Part shown: positions 1 through 9,900 of the stretch, piece after piece
Layout of the letters: the number at the start of each line of letters is the position of its first letter
Numbering within the stretch: position 1 is the stretch's first letter
From: Ichthyophonus hoferi
Lineage: Eukaryota > Opisthokonta > Ichthyosporea > Ichthyophonida > Ichthyophonidae
Length of the DNA stretch: 16,559 nucleotides
Assembly (NCBI GenBank): GCA_002751075.1
Contig: NAOQ01000090.1
Span: forward strand, 88,069 to 104,627
Reading direction: 5' to 3'
The notes under the pieces: model-generated
Databases searched by the model: none
Told to the model about the DNA's origin: nothing
Seen by the model: only the letters and a program-made list of their open reading frames with translations
Made by a program: the position numbers and the translations under genes

Positions 1-346
1 CATACTCGTCTGTTCCCTTTTTGTTTTTATTTCACTAAAAATTTCTACAAAGATTTAGAAACTTTGAACATACACTATAGATTCCACTTTCTCTATTGAA
101 TTTCCATTATAAACCCCCTCTTCCTCTGTTATATTTACAGTATAGATCCCCGCACACTTTTTTTCCTACATCAATAATAAAAAATATAAATAATCGAGAA
201 AGGCTCATCAAATGAAGAAATTAATGTAGATAAGATATAGAAAGAAAGATAAACGAAACAAAAATATGATTAATAATATGTCCAGATTCATAGGGGGTAC
301 ACCCAATAATAAAAATAATATAAATAACAATACGTGATAGGCCTAC

Positions 347-3300
347 CTCCAGACATGTCTCTTTTATGATGGGATAATCTACTAACTTTCGTCCAGTCAT
401 GACCCCCCCTGTACAAACCCCGTGATTGGTCTTAGATCAGGCATGACTACTACCAAGGTCTGTAGAGCTACCTCCATATACAGTCTCATGGTCATATCCA
501 TTTCTTTCGCTTTCTCAGTTCCACCACTAATTATATTAAAATCATTTTCAATATTGCAGGTGTAACACTGACGTGCTAGTGCTTCTAGTCACTATAGTAA
601 TCAAGACTTATTCTAGAATAGCGTATACAAAGAAAGTGAGGGAAGGGCGGGAAAAAGAAATAAATAGTCAAACGATTGGCGTAGAGGACAAGGCAGAGAG
701 AAGATATATCACGTGATATAGAATGATTGAAAGATACAATTAGATAAGGTGGCATGTGATAGGTCAAGAGAACGGCTGGATAGCTGGGTCTTCCTATAAG
801 GATCTATATATGCAGATATATTAGATATATTATGTTGAGTGCACATATTTTTTATTACAACCCTTTCGTATGATTGGTATACACGGACCTTTCATGTAGC
901 TCCAGGGGCTTTCATTGCCTGGGGCTCTCTTTATCCAATCAAACGCATAATCTATCTCCCGGGTCACTATGTCATCACTAAACCCTGCACAGAGCTATAG
1001 ATTAGAAGTGAGCCCTGGTATATCCAGAGGCATATATGAGCCGGTAACAAAGCATAGATATGTGCGTATATATCTTACCTATATCTATAATAGTTTAGTG
1101 CACCCCCATTGGATGCTATATCAGCTCTTCCTCCAATCACAATCACATAACTCTATGGGAATATTCCTATAAATAAAAAAGGCCAAGATCTTAATGGAAG
1201 AATATTACAGTGATTGCAACAAGCATATTTAGCAATAGAAATGGATCTAGTAATAATTATAGTCATAAGGAAATAGGTGTTTAGATAGATAATAGGAGAA
1301 GAGCCAGGAGAGCATGGTGCTCTTTGTTTACTAGTATACCCAACCCATATATGGTTATGTAGGTCTCAAACACCCAATAATGACGAGGGTCTATCAATAT
1401 AGAAAAACAAAACAAAAAGAAGCCAATAGTAACAGAGAATAAACAAGTCAGTGGTACCTACCAGTGGTTGACTTGATAAGAAAATGGCGGTAGTTCCAGG
1501 CAGAGTTATTACGGGCATCATGTTGAAGGAGAGAGTCGACATAGGCCAACTCCTGGTCCCATAGCCCCTGTGTGCGTACCACCCTAGGAAGACAGAGGGA
1601 ATAGGACGGGTGGGTGTATAGATGTGAATGTGTAAGGGTATGGGGGGGGATGTGCGGTCGCTATGAGATTGGTGCGAATGGATGTCTCACAGAAAATGTT
1701 TGTATATTGCAAAGCGTGTGCATGCAAAGGTATTAACAAGGGGCAAGGTGATAGTATAGAGGGGGATGTGTGAGGCCTAGACTCAGGGAATATACAGCTA
1801 AACCAATCAAATGAAGCACAATCTAATATATTTGTATATAATGCGCCTATCCCTATCCAGCTACTATATACTCGAGAGTAATAATCTACCAATGGCGGTG
1901 GGTCCAGCAGTGATAGTTCTTGGCATCCTCTTCCAGCATGTCATTGCAGAACTGTATCTCTCCACTGTAGTCGCCCAGCATTTCCACCACAGCCCTGCGA
2001 TGATACCAGACCTATAGCATCCTTTAGATTAGAAGTCATGTGTGATTGGAATAGTGCTATTAACTAAGGGTTCTATTGAAGTGTGATCATGTATGGCTAG
2101 GTATGATCCTATTGGCCATTTTATGAAGAGTATGCTTACTAATTGAATACAGCCTATCGCTGTAATAACGAGTAATTAGAGAGAGAGAAGTATTGACCAA
2201 CCGTACGTCATGTATTAATATCAACTTAGATCAGCCAATAACCAGTAGACAAGGTAATGTATGGTAAGCTACCCGCTATATCCTATTATTCCTCCACTTC
2301 TAACCCCTGTTCTCATTGATCTATTCCTAGGCCATCTAGGGCGTCATCTAGAGGAACCTCGTACATTGATAGTTCTATATGATACTCAGCTAATCACATC
2401 CGATTATGATTATCACTGTGCCGGTCTTTTGACAAAGTAGACAATAAACCATACCATATAAGAAAATATATTAAAAGGTACAGAGGGCAGGGAATATGTA
2501 ACAGGAAGAGAGATCACAGAAAAAAGAGAAATAGTAGAGGGAGAGGGAAGGAAGATAGGAGAGGGAGAGGGAGAGAAAAGACACTAGTAAAACAATGGGG
2601 GTCACTTGATGGCATGACCAAGCAGGAGTATATATCGACACATATAGTTGGAAATAATCGTGAGATAATTATATATACAAAAGATATAGATATTACTATA
2701 TAGTAGTATATGGTTAATAAACCATTAAATTATAAAGAACCAATAAAATGATAACATTATCATGTTTATATATTAAACAATTACATTAGGCTAAATAATA
2801 ATATACCAGTCCATGAGCATCATCATAATTAACATACTGCAATAGACCCAGGGTATACAATGCTTTACTTACTAATACAATCTACCAGGTACTATTTCGT
2901 ACAAATGCAAGAGGACGTAACCATGGCAACGTTGTGAAAAGGACCGGGTAAATGCAATAGGCAAAGCACAAAAAAGCAAACCATCAACACGATTGTATAG
3001 AAAAAAAGAGAAAAATGGTTTAAAAGGAAATGCATTAGAGATAGGTGCAAAGCGCATGAGATAGAGAAGAGAACAATTAACGGGCTCATTACCTGGTAGT
3101 TCTTGGGGTTCTCTCGTCCCATCTCCTAAGAAAATAAAGAATATAGGGTATATATACATGTCAGTAACTAATAATAACAGTAATAATAATACTAATACTA
3201 ATAATAATACTAATAGTAATTGCAATAGGAGCAGTAATAATAATACTAATCTATCTATCAACCTAATATGCACTTTTAAGTGGACTAATTAAAGAAAGAT

Positions 3301-4537
3301 CAATACAATTATATACCAAACATACATACACATACCAATCCCACGTCCATATATATCCATTGCATTGCAATACACTCTTTCTCCTCTTACACCTTCATAG
3401 ATACTAATCGCTAACAACACCACTACACTATTATTCTAGTGATCCGTTTCATAACCTTATCATTGCATTGAGCTTTCTTAGCGTCGACTAGCCGTATGTG
3501 TCATATACTATTATATTATTATTATTATATTACTATACTATTATACTATTATTCTTATTATTATTATCCTTATTATATTAATATACTATTATACTATTAT
3601 TATTATTATGTTACTATACTATTATTATATCCCTCTATCAATATATCATCATTTAGTAAATGTAAAGATAAGTATGATTAAAGGTCCCAATAACTGTGTT
3701 AAACTATTGCATATTAGTAGTGGCAGGTTAGTCTATAATAACCCAATAATCCTAGTATATAGCCCTTTGGTAAACTTTACAATCCATCTACCTTGGTACT
3801 GTCTATGATCTAGCCAACCCTTAGAACATGAATAAAGGCTAATATAGAGCTATAAGTATTCTATTCTACCCCTAAATATAGTTGCTAGTACCTGTATATA
3901 GGCCAGTTCAGCATTTAGGTCTTTATGGAGTGCTTGAAGGAGTTTTCTTCTAAAACCCCAGGCAGTGTAGTTACCTGGGTTGAGCTGTATGGCCTCTGGT
4001 TGTCAAAGAGAGGTTAGACAATAAGACTAGCAACCAATAAGTAAAAGAATGTATAGAAAGAAAGAACCAAGAAAGCGGGGGAAAGAAGAGAAAGTATTCT
4101 TATGTTTAGTGCACGACTGAGAGAGAAAAGAAAGGGCATAAGGAAAAAGTAAGCATTTAATAAATAAAGAAAACCAAAAAAATAATCAGAAATAATGTGT
4201 ATGTGTATGTCAAAGATGCGCGCTAAAAAGATAAGATGGAAAGAGAGGAGGAAAGAATGATGGCCAATGAAGAGACAAACAGTTTGAGCGGACTAAAGTA
4301 AGACACAAAGAAACCGTGTCACTTATTTCTATCCATTCACCTGTTGTACTGACCTTCTGTGACCTGGAAGGCTCTTTCACTCAGCTCACTACTTAACAAA
4401 ACAGCACGGAAATAGTTCATTGTGTCTACAAAATAGTCGGCGTAAGCGATAGGAACCACATGGGTTGCCCCATCATCCTGGGGGACAGGCTTCACATCAT
4501 TCCATTCGGGCCTGTTTTTATATGCAACATGCGCCAT
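347..4537 (-). CDS. FNTA: Protein farnesyltransferase/geranylgeranyltransferase type-1 subunit alpha (5' seven exons, 3' end beyond left edge)
   Basis: This is the shared alpha subunit of cytosolic farnesyltransferase and geranylgeranyltransferase-I, which attach isoprenoids to C-terminal CaaX cysteines such as those of Ras and Rho. Minus-strand exons, in coding order, are 4354-4537, 3892-3995, 3093-3125, 1890-2011, 1462-1583, 889-984 and 347-408. All junctions are GT-AG and phases match throughout, giving 241 residues. PPTA helical repeats are visible as NPGNYTAW (67-74), NPKNYQVW (102-109), DAKNYHCW (136-143), DARNNSAW (170-177) and APGNESPW (209-216). Lys104, Tyr140 and His141 correspond to human Lys164, Tyr200 and His201 at a constant offset of 60. 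The catalytic and diphosphate-contact residues are therefore present, and the proline-rich N-terminal extension of the human protein is absent. The start ATG has A at -3 and G at +4, and the N-terminus (YKNRPEWNDVKPVPQDDG) matches the family. Roughly the last quarter to third of the protein must lie beyond base 1; I found no further exon in 1-340. Confidence 0.95.
2525..2580. repeat. GA-rich purine tract with GGGAGA units, FNTA intron 3
   Basis: The plus strand is almost purely purine, with repeated GAGGGA units (for example GAGAGGGAGAGGGAGAG near 2559-2576). The sense strand of the gene is therefore a C/T tract inside intron 3. Such mirror-like purine tracts can form triplex DNA and can bind pyrimidine-tract proteins in RNA; neither is shown here. 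Confidence 0.7.
2917..2930. promoter_or_regulatory. RFX X-box-like site in FNTA intron 3
   Basis: GTAACCATGGCAAC fits the X-box consensus GTNRCC-N2-RGYAAC at every defined position. It is a near-palindrome bound by RFX winged-helix factors, often at ciliary genes. It lies in an intron rather than a promoter, so function is doubtful. Confidence 0.35.
3093..3125 (-). other. FNTA: 33-base micro-exon of FNTA carrying the catalytic lysine
   Basis: Exon 3 of the alpha-subunit gene encodes only 11 residues (EMGRENPKNYQ), phase 0 at both ends. An acceptor ending CTTAG precedes it and a GTAATG donor follows. It holds Lys104, equivalent to human Lys164, and the first half of a PPTA repeat completed by VWYHRR at the start of exon 4. 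Its flanking introns are the two longest in the gene (766 and 1,081 bases). Skipping it would keep the reading frame but delete the catalytic lysine. Confidence 0.9.
3161..3250. repeat. Interrupted AAT/ACT triplet tract in FNTA intron 2
   Basis: About 90 bases made mostly of AAT with ACT and AGT variants and one interruption (TGCAATAGGAGCAG). It starts about 35 bases upstream of the acceptor of the 33-base exon in gene orientation. There the sense strand reads ATT-rich and so overlaps the branch-point and pyrimidine-tract zone. Confidence 0.85.
3505..3630. repeat. ATT/ACT triplet tract in FNTA intron 2, complementary to the tract at 3161-3250
   Basis: About 125 bases of ATT, ACT and CTT units, including two near-identical blocks of the form TATACTATTATACTATTATT (about 3530-3550 and 3580-3602). 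It looks like a triplet repeat that grew by local duplication. It is roughly complementary to the AAT tract about 250 bases away in the same intron. Confidence 0.85.
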
Positions 4538-4658
4538 TATTATACGCCTATCTTATTGTGAGAATATACAATAATTATAAGACTATTATTATTATATAGA
4601 TTATATAGACAATAATATAAGTAACCATATAAAAAAAATATATATACGTATATGCTTC

Positions 4659-4693
<35 letters not shown>

Positions 4694-5268
4694 GTAATAA
4701 TAATGCTTGATCTGGATGGGTAATTTCAAATTTCAAATTTCGAATTAAACCCCACTAGTATATATATAAATGTTGACTATATTAAGAACATCAATTTCCT
4801 TGTAAATTATTTATTACTGCTAATTACAAGATACTATATATATATCCTCTTTTATTATTCTTATATTATTCATAATTGAGACATTTCACCAGTTAGGGGG
4901 CCTAATACCTAAGCTATATATGTTTGACCTTGCAATGTTTCGGTTATCATTGTAACTTTAAGTTAGGTACGGATATGTGAATACCAACTGCCACCATAGA
5001 AGATTTTAAGATAGGATCAAACTTTATATAAGGATAAAGTAACGTATATTGCTGGCCCACATCCGTTCTAGGGTTGAACTTAGGGCAAGGTTCGAGAGTC
5101 CTGTAAACCAACAGATGACATTTAATATCTTCATTGGCTAAATATAGCTACACATACAACATAGGCAAAGTAACTATTTATTATCTAACTAATTACTGCT
5201 GGGTTCTGAAATATTCTATCTAAAATGCTATATTTAGATAGTATAAAAGTGTTATAACTGCAAAAGAT
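4538..5268. other. Spacer upstream of FNTA with (TAA)n microsatellite, no gene seen
   Basis: This is the presumed promoter side of the alpha-subunit gene. It is very AT-rich, so TATA-like strings are uninformative. It includes a (TAA)n microsatellite at 4662-4704 with one interruption. Two tandem copies of the 7-mer TTCAAAT followed by TTCGAAT lie near 4728-4747. A short GGTTCGAGAGTCC at 5089-5101 recalls a tRNA B-box but has no tRNA around it. Confidence 0.6.
4662..4704. repeat. (TAA)n microsatellite
   Basis: About 14 TAA units with a single TAG interruption near 4692-4694, in the spacer upstream of FNTA. It shares its motif with the intronic triplet tracts, suggesting a genome-wide tendency for this triplet to expand. 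Confidence 0.95.
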
Positions 5269-5269
5269 T

Positions 5270-5412
5270 GGAGTCTGCTGATTCTGCACTGAGGTTGAAT
5301 AAAGGGTATACAGCTTTTATCCCAAATTCTCCGCTTGCAATAGTCGGCTACCATCCTGAACATGGGGTGAGATAATTACGACACAGGCTGAAATAAAATG
5401 ACTGACTGACTG
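5270..5412 (+). mobile_element. Possible SINE or LINE 3'-end fragment with (TGAC)n tail
   Basis: A G+C-richer block of about 140 bases ends in GGCTGAAATAAAATGAC followed by repeated TGAC (5399-5412). That is the arrangement seen at the 3' ends of many RTE-type LINEs and their SINEs. A loosely repeated flank may be a decayed target duplication: CTGCAAAAGATT before the block and CTGCAAGTAGATT overlapping the end of the tail. No reverse transcriptase frame or tRNA-like head is present, so family assignment is open. Confidence 0.4.
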
Positions 5413-6714
5413 CAAGTAGATTTTTTGGTTAGGACCTGCCTACATTCTACTGTAGTAGCTCCAAGTTATTCGCGTTTTCATTTTTTATTTTTTTTATTAA
5501 AAAAAAAACAATAAATAAAATGAATCTATTTTGCTTAACACTATTGGGTTGTGTTGATGTATCTAGTTGAATGTTCTTCTATGATATACCTTCGTTAACA
5601 GTCCCAACCAAATAGTAATCTTTAACATGATGGCTGCCTATATTCTCTCCAAGCCTGGATAAAGGAATAACTACTAAATAATCGTTAATCTATATAGCTG
5701 CAGCATATAGTAAAAATATTACTGCTTTATTTTCATTGTAGTTTTTATATTGATGTTGGTTTACATTATCCAAAATTTACATTTTAAGAAAATAGTTGTA
5801 ATATCCTTAAGCTGTTTCTTTAGAAATGTCAGACTGTGTTTGGCTACATTTAAGTAGATCATTGATAGTGGCTCAAGATTAGTTTAATTGCATAATATCT
5901 TTCAACCTGTTGGATTGATTTGTCAACACATAATATACAAATAGTTACACCAATAAGATAGATGGCTAAAGAGCCATCCTAGAAAAGAGAATAGTATTCA
6001 CAAATGCGGGGAACATAGGATAATGGTAAATTTGGTATACCCTCTCTCTCAAAACGAATATAAGGTTACAGGAACGCTCCTGTCTCCACTTATTATTCCG
6101 AACAAAGACATTAATTTGTAGCTGTTTTTCCTATAGTTAGAAATAGAATATTTAATCTGTATATCTAGATACATAAAAGGTATGTGAAGAATCAACTCAG
6201 CACAAATATTTCTGTAATTGAAGTGTGATATAATAGCAAGCCAGTCAGGATGGATCATATACATAAAAAGAAAACGTTAGCAAACATAAAAAGGTCAAAT
6301 CTGTAGTTTCCCTCGGCAGTATTATTCCAGTGTAGACATTAACATAAAAATTTTATGAAAAAAGTGATTTATTATCTAAAATGTTATCCTCGTATCTCCT
6401 GGATTGCTCAATAGATGATTCTATATTAAGATAAATGAACACTATGCTACAAGCACACTACAATTCCCAACCAGCATTGCCTACTTAAACACACGATAAC
6501 ACTAAAAGAAAATTACAGGCAACACTGTGAAACAGGCGGCTAAATATCTATTTCATCTACTAAGGCTTGATCCAGAACTTCATACTATCATCTAATTAAA
6601 GGTGCGTATAAAGGTGCGTGTAAATCTAAACACATTGCCGTTATAAGCGACGCTCACCAATTGGTAAACTCCAGCTACTTCCACCATTATGCAACCCATC
6701 AATCTCATCTATTC
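5413..6714. other. AT-rich spacer downstream of the ATP-grasp gene, no gene seen
   Basis: No coding frame here has supporting features. An imperfect T-rich/A-rich palindrome lies at about 5479-5522, and a 7-base hairpin (GATGGCT-AAAG-AGCCATC) at 5961-5978. The last few hundred bases before 6715 are probably the 3' untranslated region of the ATP-grasp gene. Confidence 0.55.
6368..6373 (-). terminator. Possible polyadenylation signal for the ATP-grasp gene
   Basis: This is an AATAAA hexamer on the minus strand, about 340 bases beyond the stop codon at 6715. It is the first exact copy I noticed downstream. The motif is common in such AT-rich sequence, so the assignment rests on position only. 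Confidence 0.25.
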
Positions 6715-9393
6715 CTAAGCATGAATATCCTGATCAGCCTCAACAGTAGCGTCAACAGCCACATGAGCAGCCTTGTCCTGGTCACGCATGATAGGAGGAT
6801 CAATGGTTGGCAATAAACTCTTCAGGTACTGAACGGCATCAGCCCCATCTGTGCCCTTAACCATAAGAAGTCCAATCCACTCGGGAATACCAGTATCTGC
6901 TCCTTTCAGTCTCTTTCCTGCTTCGTTATACACTTTGCAAATCTCAATATTTGGTAGAGACTTCAAGTGATCTAGCCATCTGTTGTGCAACTGAACTCCG
7001 GTCTTTTCTGCACAAATTTCATACTCGCAGAGTCCGCACAAGGGTGCCTTTGACACAGGAGGGCAGATAGGAATACCACAAGCTGTCATGAGGAAGTTCT
7101 CAAATATAATGACACCAGACACATCGCGATGAAACTTAACCGTCCTTCCACCGCCCATACGTGGATTGACTTCAATCAAAAGGGGCTGACCGATTTTCTC
7201 TCCGGAAGCACCAGTGGTAACTCTATGAGGGGCCATGGAATATTTAACCTCCACATGGAAGCAACCCTGCTTGAACCCCAAGGCTTGGACGCATTGTACT
7301 GCATACTCTCTTACGCTTGTTTGAACATAGTCGGGTGCTAGAGAAGGAAAATTGCTGCCTGTATAGTGATATCTGAGTTAATATATGTACATATTCATGG
7401 TATTTAATGGATCAGCTATATAGTTGATTAGGGATATATGGGTAGGTAAACCCTATGCAGGCGGTAATATATCTGCTGTAAATGTAGAACAGAGATGGGA
7501 GAAAAACGATGTGAATGCCAATTGCCACAAATAAAGTTGTCAAAGTTACACTAATATTAGATTAAAAACAACAGAGTAACCTATGTTATAAAAGAATGAG
7601 CGTGCCAATATCTGGTATTATTCATATTTTCACGTATTATGTTTACATGCATATATGTAGACTTGCAAGGTTAATATATTATCTGTCTCTTGGTGGTGTC
7701 CCAGTGTATATTTATACATATACTAAGTGCTCCGATATCATATCATTTCACTTATAAGCCTATCTAATGCCCAGCCGGACGTTTATGTTGCTTACTATTG
7801 CGGGTATTTCTGGATGCGATGTTACATGTATAAATAAAAAGATAAAAGGGGTAGGGAACTGTCGACACAAAAAATAATAATGCAAATGCAAATGAAATTT
7901 CACGAAAAGAAACATAATAACCTACCCGTCTCCATGAAGGTAGGCTCCAGAGTTGGCCTGTAAAAAATAATAAAGAAGTTATAAGTAATCTGTGAACTGT
8001 AGTTGGGAATTGATATTGTTGAACAGTAACCATGTTGTGCGTGGTTGGAAAGATGATCATATATAGTTTATTTATTTCCCCTGGCTAGTGTATGAGTAAC
8101 TCTAATTTTTACGCCTTTCTTAATCGAACCTATGTCGTTTAATTTATTGTGCTATAACTATTATCATGTGATCATAATTAAATTGGACATCATATCTAGA
8201 CCTGCATATTTCTGTTCCAGAGACACATGAAAAAACATTTTCCCACTAAGGATCACCAAGATGAATACATATACCTTAGGTTTAATGCAAAGAATAGAAG
8301 GTATGTGATGAAAGGCATAAAGAATTATAATTATACAGAGAAATAAAAGCATGCTTGAGCTATAGAGAGATCAAAATAAAAATGCAAGACAAATGGGAGT
8401 AAGGCATTAAACTCTCTGACCTACTCAATAAATAAAATAAGAATAGAGGCAAACATCGCCGACAAAGTTCAAACCAACTCAGCACATTATTAGGAGGAAA
8501 AAAAAAAGCATCCAGTAAACAAGCAGCCACAAAGAAATGTTGTGTAAATCGATAGTTTATATAATAGATTTTAAAAACCACAAAATGTGTTGCCATATCA
8601 CTTACCAGTTGTCAGTGACACCAGCGTATACAGCCTTCCCGTCCCACATAAGCAGGTCAACATCATATTCATCTCCATCAATGTACTCCTCGCACAGGAT
8701 AGACACTTCACATCCGGGGTTCCATGAGAAAGCATCGTTAGTTTTAAATTCATTGGTTACCGTGTTAAAACGCATCTTAGCTTCATCCATTGTGTTGCAT
8801 CTATAGACCCCCTCGGAGGCCGAACCTGCAGTGGGCTTAAGGACTACAGGGAGACCAACAGTATTGATCACTTCTTCCAAATCATTGATGGTACTTATAC
8901 GCCCGAAACGGGGAGTAGGAATACCTGCAGCTGCACATTTCTCACGAGAGAGTCTCTTATTGCGGGCGTTCACATACGCGTCTAAGCTATTTCCGGGTAA
9001 TTTTAGCTTTTCGGCCAGTTCTCCAACTAGTGTTTGAACAACTTCATGAGGAGAGAAAACTGCATCGAAGGTCATACCTGTCTCCATTACTGCTTTAAGG
9101 ATGTTGTCACAGGCTGTGGTATCATCAGCCATATCTGCAAAAATTGCGCCCGCAATCAGTCCATCCTTCATCATTTTTTCCTCAAGCTCCCGATCTGCCG
9201 GTGAAAGCCCAAACACACTGTATAGTTTAACACCCGTGTTCACTGTGTCTTTCATAATAAATTTAAGGTCATTGTATATTTCGGCAGTATAATAGCAGGT
9301 AAGCCAAAGCACCAACTTGCCCTTAAGGGCTTCATAACGCGCCGCCTGGGCTTCATCGGAACGGTCGGTATTAAAATCAAATTTTGTAGCCAT
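6715..9393 (-). CDS. CARNS1-like: ATP-grasp domain ligase, carnosine synthase 1-like (complete, three exons)
   Basis: This is probably an ATP-dependent ligase joining an amino acid to a second amine through an acyl-phosphate, in the family of carnosine synthase and bacterial L-amino-acid ligases. Substrates cannot be read from sequence. Minus-strand exons are 8606-9393, 7926-7957 (32 bases) and 6715-7358. Junctions GT-AG, phases 2 and 1, join to a 487-residue protein ending at a TAG. Residues 1 to about 130 form the preATP-grasp part. LPVVLKPTAGSASEG (181-195) holds the ATP-binding lysine and glycine loop, and CEEYIDGDEYDVD (234-246) the adenine/hinge strand. PTLEPTFMETG (264-274) crosses both introns. 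LIEVNPRMGGG (335-345) supplies the metal- and phosphate-binding Glu336, Asn338 and Arg340. The C-terminal lid carries five cysteines in about 23 residues (367-389). The start ATG has A at -3 and G at +4. Vertebrate CARNS1 is much longer, so this is a compact single-ATP-grasp form. The family is sure; the carnosine specificity is not. Confidence 0.88.
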
Positions 9394-9452
9394 TTTATCT
9401 ACTAGTTATCACAAAAATTGTTTGTTCTGAAAAACCCGGGCTTGCTTTTATG

Positions 9453-9493
9453 TTAAATAGCTATAGGCTCATAGATCCCAGTATTCTAATTGG
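9453..9493 (-). promoter_or_regulatory. Candidate core promoter of the ATP-grasp gene (CCAAT plus TATA-like)
   Basis: Reading on the minus strand, a CCAAT pentamer lies at 9493-9489 and a TATTTAA at 9459-9453. They are roughly 96 and 60 bases upstream of the start codon at 9393. The order and spacing suit a promoter that would start transcription about 25-35 bases before the ATG. In AT-rich DNA both motifs occur often by chance, so this is suggestive only. Confidence 0.3.
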
Positions 9494-9900
9494 CTAATTG
9501 TAGCAGAAGAATCACAGGAGATTTCCCATGTCGTATCTCGCTCGAAAGTAGCAGACGTATATACCAGTTGTTTTATTTAGTGTGGATGAGTGAGAATAAA
9601 ACATGTTATCTGTGAGAAAACCAAAAGATAAGGCTTTTAAGATGATTGAAAAATAGGTTGTTGCAGAAATGGGTAGCTTCTAATAATAAGCATTTAAAAA
9701 AAATAACTACGGTTCTAGGCTTACGCTTAATTACTGGATTGATAGTCGCGTGCAAATCAACAGATAGACGTCACATGCTTGTTGCCCTAATAAAGCTAGT
9801 TGTGAAAGATCTCAAGTATGCTCAGAAGAATTGTAACCTAAAAGCATAGAAGCAGAACTTTTTTTGTATAATATTCAGTTTTACGCTATATAGCTGGCTT

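Noticed and set aside
1-340. Search for the next FNTA exon
   Set aside because: Minus-strand acceptor-like strings near 130-180 lead to frames that do not resemble the alpha-subunit C-terminus, so the remaining exons probably lie beyond the window.
1611-1670. G-rich run as possible G-quadruplex
   Set aside because: G-runs are unevenly spaced with long loops apart from one G8 run; not convincing without a calculation.
1811-2017. 68-residue plus-strand frame
   Set aside because: It is a shadow of FNTA exon 4 on the opposite strand; the minus-strand frame matches PPTA repeats.
2872-3273. 133-residue minus-strand frame with long leucine runs
   Set aside because: The leucine runs are translation of the triplet tract at 3161-3250. 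The real exon here (3093-3125) uses one short stretch, and splice sites and family match place it within FNTA.
3496-3681. Tyrosine/leucine-rich plus-strand frame
   Set aside because: It is translation of an ATT/ACT triplet tract in an intron, not a protein.
5089-5101. GGTTCGAGAGTCC resembling a tRNA B-box
   Set aside because: It has two extra bases relative to the consensus. No A-box at the right distance and no cloverleaf could be found.
7129-7341. 70-residue plus-strand frame
   Set aside because: Antisense shadow of exon 3 of the ATP-grasp gene.
8537-9292. Several plus-strand frames of 60-90 residues
   Set aside because: All lie opposite exon 1 of the ATP-grasp gene and have no family features.
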